DNA of 41,358 nt from positions 100,249-141,606 of the forward strand of contig BFEA01000534.1 in assembly GCA_003427395.1 (NCBI GenBank), read 5' to 3'. Position 1 is the first letter of the stretch; each line of letters begins with the position of its first letter. Under the pieces are notes generated by a model. The model was not told the DNA's origin and ran no database searches. It worked only from the letters and a program-made list of their open reading frames with translations. Below, piece by piece: positions 30,006-40,256 of this stretch. The stretch is from Chara braunii. Taxonomy: Eukaryota > Streptophyta > Charophyceae > Charales > Characeae. A program made the translations under genes and the position numbers.

Positions 30006-30090
30006 CCTTTCAGGACTGTAGCAGATACGACCTTGACCTTTCAGGACTGTAGCAGCTACGACCTTGACCTTTCAAAATTGCTACAGCTAC
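30006..30090. repeat. 31-bp tandem repeat, 2.5 copies
   Basis: Unit CCTTTCAGGACTGTAGCAG plus ATACGACCTTGA repeats at 30006 and 30037 with a diverged third copy at 30068. Confidence 0.75.
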
Positions 30091-30106
30091 GGCCTCTGCC
30101 CAACTA

Positions 30107-30330
30107 TGACCCCTACCCGACAGGTCTACAGATCGAATCCCTACGGCTACACAGATCTATGACAGACTACAGACAACTACCAAAACACAGGTCACGGGTT
30201 CAAACACAGAGGGGTCGACTCGATACTGTACACGGATGAGGTGAAGGTCTAGGGATCGAGCCCTGGGATCTGCATCTGCTACTGCATTCTGGGGAGCAAC
30301 AGTCCGGTTCCTATTCCACGGGCAAGTTTG
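30107..30330. mobile_element. SINE-like fragments with a B-box-like motif and tail of family D
   Basis: CAGGTCACGGGTTCAAACAC at 30188 resembles a pol III B box (GGTTCRANNCC); similar CAGGTCACGGG-type text recurs at about 36451. Bases 30288-30330 (CATTCTGGGGAGCAACAG, then CCGGTTCCTATTCCA) match, on this strand, the complement of the tail at 38868. Limits are uncertain. Confidence 0.4.
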
Positions 30331-30402
30331 GCTCCTTTGCATTGTGAGGTGCGGGTAGCTAGTGTGAGGTGGACACAAGATTGAGAGAGAAAAGAAATAA
30401 AT

Positions 30403-30640
30403 AAATTACACAGCCATTGTTTTTCAAACTAGGTAAACTATACAGTATGTGGCATATTCGATACTTTAGCAGTGTTTCACTGTTTCACCAGACCAGCTTA
30501 ACGACAAGCAAAAGGGCACTTTGCAAGAAAACTGCTGCTTTTAGCAACAAGTAAAATTACACGTCAGTTGTTTTCAAACTAGGTAAATTAATTATACACT
30601 AAGCGGCATGTTCCGGACTTTCGCAGTGTATTGCTGGTCC
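30403..30640. repeat. 150-bp-period duplication downstream of the trihelix gene
   Basis: AATTACACAGCCATTG then TTTTCAAACTAGGTAAA and AGCAGTGT recur as AATTACACGTCAGTTG, TTTTCAAACTAGGTAAA and CGCAGTGT about 150 bases later. The second copy ends at the stop codon of the minus-strand gene, so both may be in its 3' UTR. Confidence 0.65.
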
Positions 30641-30643
30641 AGC

Positions 30644-32218
30644 TTACGGACGTGAATTCACCTGCTCCCGCAGCCCGTGAATGGATTCTGACACGTGCAT
30701 CATGGCGTGTTCAAACCTCTGGTTTCCCACAACTATAACCTCTGTTATCCGCTCCAGCGATCGAGTATGTTTGTCCAAGACGGCTTGATGACTTTGCCAA
30801 ACCTCATGCAGAGTCGAACACAGCTGCTTGCTGGACTCTCTTATTGCCGAAGTCAGCTCTTGGATAGCATGCTTAATATCAGTGTTCTTCTTTTCATCAA
30901 GGCCCAATAATGGAGGGAGGATAGGCTGATGGGACGCTTCTTGGGGAGCTTTTTCTGTGTTGGGTATGTCATCAACTCTGCTCTGAGGAGCAGCATCAGG
31001 ATTGCATGCCTCTTCCCTGTCTACAGCAGCAGCAGGATCCTCACCGCCAGCGTCCACTGGCGAATCGGCACCTTTGGCGCCGCTGGGCCGCTTGCGGCTG
31101 ACCCACTCGATCATGCTATCGAAGACCTCTCTCTCAACGTTGAAAACCATGCCTTTAGCCCGACGCTCCACGCGGTCCATCAACCAGTAGTTCTTTTGGG
31201 CAAGGCATTGCTGATTCCAGTCAGCAATCTTTCTGACCATCTGCAACAGATTGTCCCACCGTTTCTTGCACTCCTTGTAGGAACGACGAACACCCGATTC
31301 ATGTAATGCCTTCATGACATCTGCCCACCTCTCTGGCCTCGTCTTGCATCGCTGTCTTGAACTGCTGCTGTTGAAGAGTGCAACCTCCTCTCGCTTGGCT
31401 CTGACAAGGGCCATTGTGTCCGAGTGGGACCAGGGAGCGCCTCGGCGCTGACGGTCTGTCATGCGAAGATATGAGCTTTTACATGAGCGGATCACGTCAT
31501 TGTCCACATTGTCCACAGCCTCATCACCATGAGAGTCACGCGTGGAATTGTCTCCTCTGGTTACCCCCAATGCATCCCCAGCAGAAAAAGGGGTTGCAAG
31601 TGGAGGTTGGCGACGGGTAGACACGGGGGAACTCTCAGAGCCTGGCAGTGCTAACATGCCGTCAGTGGGAGGTGATTGCTTGGTTTGCATGCACTGTAAC
31701 GCCGATTGCATGCATGGTATAGTAGCACTCTGCATGCACGCACGATTGCATGGAACAGGATATACGGATGACGATGACTGCAGCTGAGAGGCTCCAGAGG
31801 AGGAGGATGACGGCAGAGATGCAGAAGTTTGCCCTCGGCTTGGCGACTTATCAACTGCATGCAACCCTGACTCTGTCCAGGGATGCAGCGTAGAGGGATC
31901 TGAGCCCTTACTTGAACGCGTCCCTTGGAGGGCAACTGCGGTGGAGTAGGAAGAAGGAGCAGAGTGTGCATGTGAAGGCGGCAGTCCGGTTTGCAGTAGG
32001 CGCACAGTTTGAGAGGGAAGCACCCCATGTGAGTACAGCTTGGAGGATGTGAGCCCAGAAGCTGACGAAGGGGGCAGAGTATGAGATACTCCACGACCAT
32101 GCACTGAAGCTGACGAAGGGGACAGGGTATGAGATACTCCACAAGCATGCACTGATCCCGACCATGGTCGTTCTCTTTCCGAAATGCGCGTCTGGATGCC
32201 CTTAAGATAACCGGTCAT
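30644..32218 (-). CDS. Trihelix (Myb/SANT-like) DNA-binding protein
   Basis: Intact frame of 524 codons from the chosen ATG at 32218; the frame is open a further 42 codons upstream, but those precede a likely TATA-directed 5' UTR. Residues 1-245 are S-, P- and Q-rich, probably disordered, with a repeated GVSHTLxPSSAS block (28-54) and CMQSA repeats (161-177). Residues 261-375 form a trihelix domain: W263, W298 in RWADVMKAL, RSYKECKKRWDNL (312-324), KIADWN, and a fourth helix with YWLMDRVERR and EVFDSMIEW. Residues 375-440 are an acidic linker, and 445-520 look like a coiled coil suited to dimerisation. Probable nuclear transcription factor, or the Myb-like helper protein of a Harbinger transposon; no inverted ends were found around it. 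Single exon, no stops. Confidence 0.75.
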   Translation of the reverse strand: MTGYLKGIQTRISERERPWSGSVHACGVSHTLSPSSASVHGRGVSHTLPPSSASGLTSSKLYSHGVLPSQTVRLLQTGLPPSHAHSAPSSYSTAVALQGTRSSKGSDPSTLHPWTESGLHAVDKSPSRGQTSASLPSSSSSGASQLQSSSSVYPVPCNRACMQSATIPCMQSALQCMQTKQSPPTDGMLALPGSESSPVSTRRQPPLATPFSAGDALGVTRGDNSTRDSHGDEAVDNVDNDVIRSCKSSYLRMTDRQRRGAPWSHSDTMALVRAKREEVALFNSSSSRQRCKTRPERWADVMKALHESGVRRSYKECKKRWDNLLQMVRKIADWNQQCLAQKNYWLMDRVERRAKGMVFNVEREVFDSMIEWVSRKRPSGAKGADSPVDAGGEDPAAAVDREEACNPDAAPQSRVDDIPNTEKAPQEASHQPILPPLLGLDEKKNTDIKHAIQELTSAIRESSKQLCSTLHEVWQSHQAVLDKHTRSLERITEVIVVGNQRFEHAMMHVSESIHGLREQVNSRP

Positions 32219-32347
32219 CTTGCAGGTAGGATGGGAAGAGCAAGCGTACTCAGGGGAGGGGATGTCGAGAAAACCCAGCGACAGGGAGAGGGTGACAGCA
32301 TAAAGAAGAAAAGGATCGATAGTACGTCCGCTCCTCTCCAACAAACG

Positions 32348-32358
32348 GGTTATATTTA
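32348..32358 (-). promoter_or_regulatory. Possible TATA box of the trihelix gene
   Basis: TGTAAATATAACC on the minus strand about 130 bases before the ATG at 32218. It would place transcription start near 32320 and supports choosing the ATG at 32218 instead of the longer frame. Not tested. Confidence 0.35.
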
Positions 32359-32359
32359 C

Positions 32360-33526
32360 ATCGATAACCTCTCACAAGAACACATCATCCTAGAGCCAGA
32401 AGCACACACACATAGATGAGGTACCCTTGAGAATGCAAGCAAGGTTCCTTGATGACAAAGGCTATGAGCTTTGATGGATTGGATGCCATACCGTCGAATC
32501 GGACTAGAAAGCGCACTTGAAGTTACTCCCAAGGAAATCATACCCCACAAACTACACTTGTGGTTTGATCGTCAATCTCACCCCCAAACCACTTTGATGC
32601 GAAAGATCAGCAAGCCAAAGCACAACCAAATCAGCACTTCAGCTTTCGCTGTCGTGCAGGGCCTCTTTCGGCTACTCTGTAGAAACTGCTCTGTTCATCA
32701 TCTCATTGGCATATTACGAGTCAACCATGACCTGAAAGGTTTCTGCACTAGAATCCGCAAGAAGACACCCCCCCCCCCCCAACTCCCTCCTTCACTCGCA
32801 TCATCCATAAGAGCTCTGAAGTCCTGTCGTTTGTACAGCAAGGACGATACGATTATGTCTTCGGCGACACTCTTACTTCCCTGTCCATGATGTTCTGCAA
32901 ATGATAACCTGCTCAAGTTCATGCCATCCACACTCCAGGCAATGTCTCACATGCTAGTATACACATGAATGCTAAGGGAACAACGCGAAGTAACAAATCA
33001 ACTGCAAGATGCCAGCCTCTTGTCAGGCTATGGGAAGACTTCCTATCCCCCAGTGCTGCTACCAAGCGGGCCAACACAGGGTCTATCTTTTGCAGCCCCC
33101 TCCTCCCCTCTCTCTCCTCCCCTGACTTTCACAACCGGTCTCGTCCTAACCAATCTGACAAACGAATCAGATGAGAGCACAAGCTAAGCTTGAAACCCTC
33201 TCCACCACCTCCCTTATTTAACCCCCACCTCTCCCCCCAGCATCAAGCAATAAGGTCATGATGAGCGCCCCTCGGGTATGATGATGAGCACTCCCCCAGA
33301 TTCCTGTTACGTGACTGAGCGGAACACACCTCAGCGGAGCACCAACATGCTCCGATGCCAATCTGGCAAATCAATTTGAGGATACTGACGCACCTTACCT
33401 ATTGAAAGCCTTTACACTCACTTCTGAAAGACTGACCATACTCTCAATAGATCCTCTCCATGGATCTGTCTACTGAGCAGATGTTCTCTACTACCTTTGC
33501 TGCCTCCTGCTCAGGTTAATAACCCG
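32360..33526. other. No gene recognised
   Basis: Upstream flank of the trihelix gene on the minus strand. Frames present lack domains and have random-looking composition. A C run sits at 32769-32779. Confidence 0.4.
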
Positions 33527-33610
33527 TAACAATCCTTAACAAACCTTAACAAACCTTAACAATCCTTAGCAATCCTTAACAATCCTTAACAATCCTTAAG
33601 AAACCTTCAC
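33527..33610. repeat. 11-bp minisatellite AACAATCCTTA, about 8 copies
   Basis: AACAATCCTTA and AACAAACCTTA alternate in tandem with few changes. AT-rich and non-coding. Confidence 0.85.
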
Positions 33611-34466
33611 AGTCCATGCTTGAGGGGTGCTAAGATTTCTATAACCCTAAATACCCTATCCATGCCCCGCCTTTCACCTGAAAATTCACAATTCCCAATT
33701 CTATTTGCAGAGTGGAGTCACCTCTCCTGCTGATGGTGTACCCCACTTTTCCAGATTGATCCACTTGGACACGGCATGCAATAGGCATGAATTCACCCGA
33801 AAACGGTAGATAACCTGCCAGCCAAAGTCAGATAGAGAGAGAGTGGCATCCACAGATGCACAGAGAATAGTCTTGGTCATACACACAAGGAGATGACAGC
33901 CAGAGTGCGAACAAACACTGAGTCCGATGGAGAGAATACTCATTCCTACAAACATGAGCGAGGCGACAAGCAGACAGACAGGTCAAGAGTTGGACAGTCA
34001 CGTCCGTAAGTCATGACGCAGAGAATACAGCAAAAAAAGGGCGGGCGGGGGGGGTGAACTGAAAAAAAAAAGCAGGCCAGCAGTTGTCATTAGACCGCCA
34101 CTCCAACGGCCCCTGCACTGCTCATTTTGCTTGTAGAACAAGTACCGGGCCAAAGTCTACAGTGCCCAGGCTGGCTACCACAATCATTTTTCCTCAGGAC
34201 AGCACTGCAGATCTCAGGCTCGGGGAAACGCAACTTTTCGTTTGTCGAAATAGGTCCAGATGGAGTGGTGGCTTTAAACCGGACAGCCTTTTTAACTAAA
34301 AATTCACGGACCTACAACTGATCTAGCCAGCGGCTATGTGGGTGGCATGATACCCTTGGCACTCATGTAAACCTTTCCTTCAAACAGGGTATCTACTATC
34401 AAGCGTACTGCCATGACCGCAGAATTGCAGTCTGAGAAATTTGCACTTTTTTTCTGAGAAAATGCT

Positions 34467-34467
<1 letters not shown>
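33611..34467. other. No gene; one TACCCTTGG foldback copy
   Basis: At 34350-34393 the sequence ATACCCTTGGCACTCATG, then CTTCAAACAGGGTATC matches the foldback repeats at 39470-39930. A G run lies at about 34045-34055. Otherwise unassigned. Confidence 0.4.
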
Positions 34468-34508
<41 letters not shown>

Positions 34509-34575
34509 TTATGGTTATCGCTCCTTTTCCATTCTGGGGAGCGTCAGTCCGGTTCCTTTTCCACCAAGGAGTCGG
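34468..34575 (-). mobile_element. SINE/retroposon tail, family D, with poly-T
   Basis: A T run of about 35 bases followed by CTTATGGTTATCGCTCC, then CATTCTGGGGAGCG and CAGTCCGGTTCC. The complement matches the plus-strand copy at 38868-38958, which ends in poly-A, so the element lies on the minus strand here. Confidence 0.55.
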
Positions 34576-35329
34576 AAGATATTACAAAGATTACTCACAC
34601 ATGCTCCTACCCCTTACGGTGGGAAGGTCCGAAGGTTGGCATTGATTACTTCCCGAGGGAAGGATGTACCCTCCCTCACCCCTGCCTAAGTTGGCCTGTA
34701 CTAACTGCTACTGAAATTAGATACTATTCTACCTATCTTGTTGTCACAGTGCTTGTCCGTCGTGAGTTCGAGGACAGATTTGCTTCTGTCCTCCCAGTTT
34801 CTTGACTGTCAGATTTGCTTCATCCACTAGAACGGAAGGTTTAACCCTTTTTAGTGACTGCTGCTAAAACCCTGAACCCTTGCGTGTGTGTTTAGGTTGC
34901 CCCGTGCTGTAGCTTAGGGTGTGTCCTTAGTCTGGGGGCTGTTGGGGCTGTGCAGAGTGTACCCTTGATAACCGATGTAATTATACTTTTAATGGGGAGG
35001 GGATAGTTTTAGTGAGTTTATAAGAGTGATGAGGGATAGGATGGCAGGTGGGTTAAATGGTATTGAGGGGATGGTACGATGCGATGCTGTAAGTGTTGGG
35101 TTTTCTTGCCTGTAGGGGGGGGTAATGGATTTGACTTTGACGTGAGTTTACTCGGTCCTATCTTTTGGTGCAGAGATCTGGTCTCTCGTGGAGGTGGAGG
35201 TATTCGAGAATTAGGGGTGCTGGGGGTGAGGGGTTGGTTTTGTGGCGCTGGTTGATCTTCCCCTCTTTTGATCCCCCCCCCCCCCCCTCCTTTTTTTCCT
35301 TGGAACCCTCCCTTCTCTTCTTTTCTCTT
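34576..35329. other. No gene recognised; poly-C at 35273-35287
   Basis: Includes a homopolymeric C run of about 15 followed by T-rich sequence. No domain-bearing frame. Confidence 0.4.
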
Positions 35330-35385
35330 TTTGTAAAAGGGCGACGGCTTTGAGATCTCATCATTGATGATTGAACTGACCTGTT
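35330..35385 (-). mobile_element. SINE-A tail fragment
   Basis: AAAAGGGCGACGGC, then TTGAGATCTCATCATTGATG and GAACTGACC correspond to the tail of the SINE at 6274-6430. Head not visible. Confidence 0.5.
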
Positions 35386-35809
35386 ATGCGTTCGATTGAT
35401 TCACAACTCCAAACCGCATTCAAATGTTCCCATAACACATCTTTCTGCAATGACAGGCAGACTGGAGAGAGCAGATTCACACCATAGCCATGGAGAGAGA
35501 TTGAACAGCGTAAGCCAAAACCAGATATAAACATTGAGAGAAAAATGTTTCAATCAATTCTTTATTACACCCCCTGCTCTCCTCCGTCAACCGAACAAAT
35601 CCAAGAATCTCAACCACAAAATATGTTCCACCCCCAATCAACCCCCGACAATACACTTCAACGAAGCTTCACTTCCTCTTCTCCCTACGGCCCCCAGCCT
35701 CCAGTGATAGCCCACTGTTGAAAACAGCATCTCATCATGCCCCGAGCCTGTGAGTACAGGGGCGGATCTGGCATGAGCCAGATATCAAGTTGCAGCGCCG
35801 CAAACGACC
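35386..35809. other. No gene recognised
   Basis: Ordinary-composition DNA without a domain-bearing frame, RNA gene or repeat match. Confidence 0.35.
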
Positions 35810-36043
35810 GTGAAGAAGAAGGTGAGCCTCGATGAAGAAGATGATGGCTGCCCGGGTATGGCAGCAACTAGCAACAAGCAAGCCGCTCAAGGAAGAAAGC
35901 GTCTGTTCTTCAACCCCACAAACAGCAACATGATGGCAGTGGCATCAGCACCTGGAAGACCTCCTACAGGTGCTGCCTCCTCAAGCAGCAGGGCGCCCCA
36001 GCTATGGCTGCCCAAGTTCCCCTTCGGAGAGGAAGAAGACTGA
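35810..36043 (+). CDS. Small hypothetical frame, possibly a 3' exon
   Basis: 77 codons from a GTG; no ATG start. Composition is protein-like: acidic start (LDEEDD), S- and A-rich centre, and an acidic end (FPFGEEED). The frame stays open a little upstream, so it may be the last exon of a gene whose earlier exons are not recognised. No known domain. It contains CAGCTATGGCTGCC, a motif frequent at 28800-29650. Could be chance. Confidence 0.2.
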   Translation: MKKKVSLDEEDDGCPGMAATSNKQAAQGRKRLFFNPTNSNMMAVASAPGRPPTGAASSSSRAPQLWLPKFPFGEEED

Positions 36044-36542
36044 ACGCTGGAAATAGTGCCGCTCACGTACTCCCGTCGCCACTTCCCGAAAAAATGAGAA
36101 AAGAACCCCCCAAACTTGTCGGCCTCTGCCTACTTCTACCAGGCTTCCCTAGACCTACAACACAGCCGTCACCTACAAACCTATCTGACCGTCCAAACAG
36201 CACACATCTACAGCCAAAAAAACAGTAAACATCTGCCTATCTGCATCTAGATGGGAACCTAGAGCAAGAGGACCCAAGACTAGGACACACACAAGGGAGA
36301 GACCTACGGGCCTACCAGTTTCCAGAAGACCTGTAAAGGACAAAACAGCAAGGCTGAAGGGCCTAAGACTGCCAAATAGAGACTACTAGCGACAGCTTCA
36401 CGGGTCAAGACCAGTAGGACTCAAAGCTAGTGAATAACACAACAAACTGTAGGTCACGGGATCAAGTCCCGCAGGGCTCAGAGCAGGGGAACAGCAGACA
36501 AACTTAGTGCACAGCCCGCGTAAGCAACTGCAATTCATTGCA
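36044..36542. other. No gene; B-box-like motif
   Basis: TAGGTCACGGGATCAAGTCC at about 36451 resembles a pol III B box and the motif at 30188; possibly an old SINE. Nothing else recognised. Confidence 0.35.
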
Positions 36543-36660
36543 GACCGACCCCAGGTAATTCAGAATGATTTTGTTCTGTTCATTTGACACTCTCTGGATT
36601 CGAACTTAGGTATATCAATTTTCAACAGGTAATGGATGTACTATCTGGAGCTAAGCTGAG
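36543..36660 (-). mobile_element. SINE-A copy, minus strand, diverged
   Basis: On the minus strand: TTAGCTCCAGATAGTA (A-box-like), GTTGAAAATTGATATACC, AAGTTCGAATCC (B box), then CTGAATTACCTGGGG and CGGTC. Same order as the SINE at 6274-6430, but without its poly-A end. Confidence 0.55.
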
Positions 36661-36849
36661 ATTTTTGAATCCGAGTCTGTTTTCATGCCATGTTTTCTGA
36701 GTCTCTGTGTGTCCTGCTGATGATGTGTGTATTCCGTGCGCTGGCCTGTTCGAATTCGGGTTGAATTCCGAGTATGTGTGCTAAAATTATGTGGGTCGTG
36801 CTGTGTCTGTGCCTCTGGGACAGGGGTAGGATAGCGGAATAATTCTAGA

Positions 36850-38119
36850 CTCAGGGGCAAGGTTGGAAAGCGAAGTGGGGAAAGTGGCTGGAGCATGGGG
36901 TTTGGCAGGTGAAGCACCTCTGGGAAGAGAGAGAAAATAGGTAGAAAACAGTCAGAGAACTTAGGGTAAGCTTAAAGGGATGCCACAGATTATCAGACAA
37001 CCTTGAGGTAATATTGGGAGCCATACCGCAAACATGGGTGCAACTGCTACAGAACGGTACACAGTGGGGCCAGGGAGACTGGGCCACATGGTGAGACGAC
37101 AAGGAACCAAAAGAAGTCTTCAGGGTCTGGAGCCAAGAGGTTTCTAGGCCAGATTGGCTGCATGCAGATAAGTACGCCATACTCCATCCTCCCAACACTA
37201 CTTCTCAACTGGATAGGACATCCAAAGCACCGATCGCCATTCTCAAACAGTACTTGCGGAAGGTAAGGGTGGTAGAGACAGATGAATACACAATATTCAA
37301 TCCATCTGTACCACTTGAAGAATTGGAAGTGGACCCAGGAGAATGGGCATGGAACATCAGAAGTGGAGAAACAGGAACAGCCAGAAGAATCAACATTCTG
37401 CACTACACTACTCGAATTGGGTATAGATTGAGGAGGCGATCTCACTCTCTTACGCCGCACTTGCTGAGGCGATGGGAGAGGAGGGTAGGGGTTCCCCGGC
37501 ATCAATTGTCCAAAATTCCATGGCCAAACATCGCAGCGATACTCCTGGGCTCAGTCAGAAGTATGCAATGGCCAATAGCTCATGTGGCACTTCCGGTGAA
37601 AGTCTGGTTAAATGAGCGAAGAAGCCTGAGGCAGAGAGATTCGGAGAGCGCGGTATGTAGAGTGTGTCAAGAGGGAATTCCAGAGACAATGCAGCATTGC
37701 CTCGTGGAATGCGTTGAGGCAATCACTATTTGGGGAGAAGCCAGGAGCATTTGGGGCCAGGTGTCAAGGGGCATTTTCCCAGACTCCAGACTCCAAGATT
37801 TCCTTATTGCTGGGTCTCCAAGTCCCAAAGCATTGGCAGCCCTTGGAGAAGCACATGTTCCAATTGGACCATTTGGAAGCATCGTTGCCAAATTACTATT
37901 GAAGGACGGTCAATGCACAAGCAGGAGGCAAAGGAGATATTCCTCACATTGCTCGAAATGGATCTGAGGGGGCAGTGGAAGGCAGCGAGGAACCAAATTC
38001 GTCAGCAGCCGGTGCAGGCGGAAGAGATCACGAAACGCTTCAAACAGAACATTCTGCTGCACGGAGCCATGGCAACCATACAGGGAAGTAATTTAATATT
38101 CAAATGGAGAAGGGGGTAA
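36850..38119 (+). pseudogene. LINE-D ORF2 C-terminal part
   Basis: Frame starting near 36850 with KWLEHGVW, HLWEERENR-stop-KT, which aligns with IWMQRGIW and HIWNEQGNRWKT of LINE-B; the TAG at 36942 replaces the tryptophan. It continues with IPQTWVQLL (VPDHWVQLL in LINE-A), a TGA at 37092, LHYTTRIGYRLRRR, and a zinc knuckle CRVC then HCLVEC at 37657-37710. A frameshift near 37890-37920 moves the last part (EIFLTLLEMDLRGQW, ending about 38119) into another frame. 5'-truncated, no RT. A fourth LINE lineage in the window. Confidence 0.75.
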
Positions 38120-38867
38120 AGGGGTACAAGGGGGTACAATTCAAGAGGTTAGGGTTTAGGGCTTTAGCCAGACAGGAAGACCGCTAAGAGAGTCAGGAGG
38201 AAAGGGGCAAGGGCGGAAGCCACAGGGGTACAAGGGGGAACAATTTAAGAGGCCAGGACCACACAGGAATAAGGGCTAGAGACTTAGGGGGACAGGAGCA
38301 AGGGCCGAAGCCAGAGAGGTAGCAGTAAAGTAAAGACTACAAGCGGATAGGATTGGACTAGGATAACAGGGGCAGAAGGTGTCAGGTTTCACGAACAAGG
38401 GTTAAAAAAAAAAAAAAAAAAAAGATGTGGTGAAGCCAGGTTACAATGGACTTCAGGGGGAACAGGCAAGGTCCCAGCAATGAATCTGTAAGACCAAGCT
38501 CAGGCGGGGAGTCAAAGAGTTGCGGAAGTTCGGACAACGGTTTCCGGATGAGGGTTCAGGGTTTAGGGTTTTAGTCATCTTTGAAAAAAAAAACAAAAAG
38601 GGGCAAGGTAAGGTGGGACAGAGGGTATCGTGGCTCACGGGCAGGACGGGTAAGTGGGGGTACAAAGGCTAGCTTGGACAATGGGTGAGCTCTTTCTAGG
38701 TGGCAAGGATCTATCTGGCAGATCTGGTTATCAGATCTGAGAGGAATAGAATGGGGCAAGGCAAGCTGACAGTCAATCCTCCACCAAGGTGGAGCAATCA
38801 ATGCTGATCAGGGGTCCTTCAGCCAGACAGAAGGAAGCATGGGTGGTTCTTATTGTAATGTCTATTC
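38120..38867. repeat. Degenerate G-rich duplication and short telomere-like runs
   Basis: GGGGTACAAGGGGGTACAATT at 38118 recurs as GGGGTACAAGGGGGAACAATT about 100 bases later with similar flanks. TTAGGGTTTAGGG (about 38147) and CAGGGTTTAGGG (about 38557) resemble plant telomere units. Poly-A at 38404-38422. No gene. Confidence 0.45.
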
Positions 38868-38958
38868 TGACTTGCCGGTGGAATAGGAACCGGACTGTCG
38901 CTCCCCAGAATGGAAAGGAGCCAGGACGATAAGGCCCTGTTATTTAAAAAAAAAAAAA
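38868..38958 (+). mobile_element. SINE/retroposon tail, family D, with poly-A
   Basis: GGTGGAATAGGAACCGGACT, then GCTCCCCAGAATGGAAAGG, then CCCTGTTATTT and an A-rich end. Matches the minus-strand copies at 34468-34575 and 30288-30330. Confidence 0.55.
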
Positions 38959-39172
38959 GAAAAAGAAAAAAGAAGAAGAAGAATTTGTTAGTGACCTGGT
39001 AGGGATATTTCAGTAAGTTGGTAGGCGTAGAAAGCCCCGGTAGCTGTCCACTAGGTAGGTCATGATGGCTCAGGGCCGGAATGTAGACATCTTTAGAGGT
39101 AGATTCCAGCCCTGCAGGTAGGCTATCAGTCTGCGACGGTGTTCCCAGCAACACCAGGAACACCCGGTAGAC

Positions 39173-39283
39173 CTACCGTCTTCACCCAAATAGAACGCCC
39201 AATAATTATCGCCGTATCTGGGCTGAAAGTTGTGCCAAATACAGCTATAATGACCGGGCGTTCTATTCGGGTGAAGACGGTAG
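39173..39283. mobile_element. MITE family E, copy 1, 111 bp
   Basis: Inverted ends CTACCGTCTTCACCC and GGGTGAAGACGGTAG, extending to AATAGAACGCCC/GGGCGTTCTATT; centre CCGTATCTGGGCTGAAAGTT. No target duplication is visible, so it may be recombined or nested. Confidence 0.75.
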
Positions 39284-39305
39284 TGCACCCAATGGGGACC
39301 GATAG

Positions 39306-39716
39306 AGGCTGAAAGCGTGCAGCCGAGAGATACATTAGGCCGGATAGCAAGAGTATACCACCAGGCATTCCCTTGGCCGTCATGCTGCCACTCCGCCCAG
39401 ACGGAGAGTGAGGCAGAGCGCTTAGGTGGTTGAGGAGGAGCTGAGCGTGAGGAAGCAGAGCTCCATGGCTATACCCTTGGTACTGATTTGCCCTTAAAAC
39501 AGGAGGGATGGGGGCCGAAAGTGCGCAGCCGAGAGATACATTAGGCCGGATAGCAAGAGTATACCACTGGGCACCACCGGGCATTCACTTGGCCGTCATG
39601 CTGCCACTCCACCCAGACACAGAGTGAGGCGGAGCGCTTGGGTGGTTGGGGAGGAGCTGAGCGTGAGGAAGCAGAGCTCCATGGCTATAGCCTTGGTACC
39701 GATTTACCCTTCAAAC
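39306..39716. repeat. About 205-bp tandem duplication
   Basis: Unit starting GGCTGAAAGCGTGCAGCCG and running through CATTAGGCCGGATAGCAAG, GTCATGCTGCCACTCC and GGAAGCAGAGCTCCATGGC occurs twice, at about 39306 and 39511, with scattered substitutions and a small insertion in the second copy. Confidence 0.8.
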
Positions 39717-39930
39717 AGGGTACCAAGAGTGCCATTATTTGGGTGGTGCCGTACCCTTGGTACCTATGTACACTTCAAAACACGCTACCAAGGATACTGT
39801 AATTTGGGTGGTAGTGACAGATAGTTAAAACAGGGTACTCAGGAGACCATAACTTGGGCGATATCACACCTTTGGTACCCATGAACCCTTCAATCAGGGT
39901 ATCAAAAGCACCCTTATCTGGTACCAATTG
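39470..39930. repeat. TACCCTTGGTACC foldback repeats
   Basis: Several copies of TACCCTTGGTACC, about 10 bases, CCCTTCAAACAGGGTACC(AAG), each a small inverted repeat, often followed by ATTTGGGTGGT. Copies near 39472, 39686, 39750 and 39870; another at 34350. Two belong to the 205-bp duplication. Confidence 0.6.
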
Positions 39931-40256
39931 CTTGAAGGACCCACCCTTCACCCATTCTCTTTCCCACAAGGTGCCAGGGCCTTCAATACATGTCATTTTC
40001 TCTGTCCTTGTGCCATGGCCCATCATTTCTCTTCACGCTTGACAATGTGCCACTATGTCCTGTCGGCTTTTCATCTGTGACCCCTCTTCCTGTTTCCTCT
40101 TTGGTATGCCTGAAGTCAGAGAGCTTGGAGAAATTTAGAAATGGTGAGCAAACACTGGGACAGATATTTACATAATAACAGCTCCTCAGATTCCGAAAGA
40201 TTTGGACAGACTGCAAGGGTGATAATATGCCCAGACAATTGACTAACCACTAGTAA
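39931..40256. other. No gene recognised
   Basis: No domain-bearing frame, RNA gene or repeat family seen between the TACC foldbacks and MITE-E copy 2. Confidence 0.35.
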
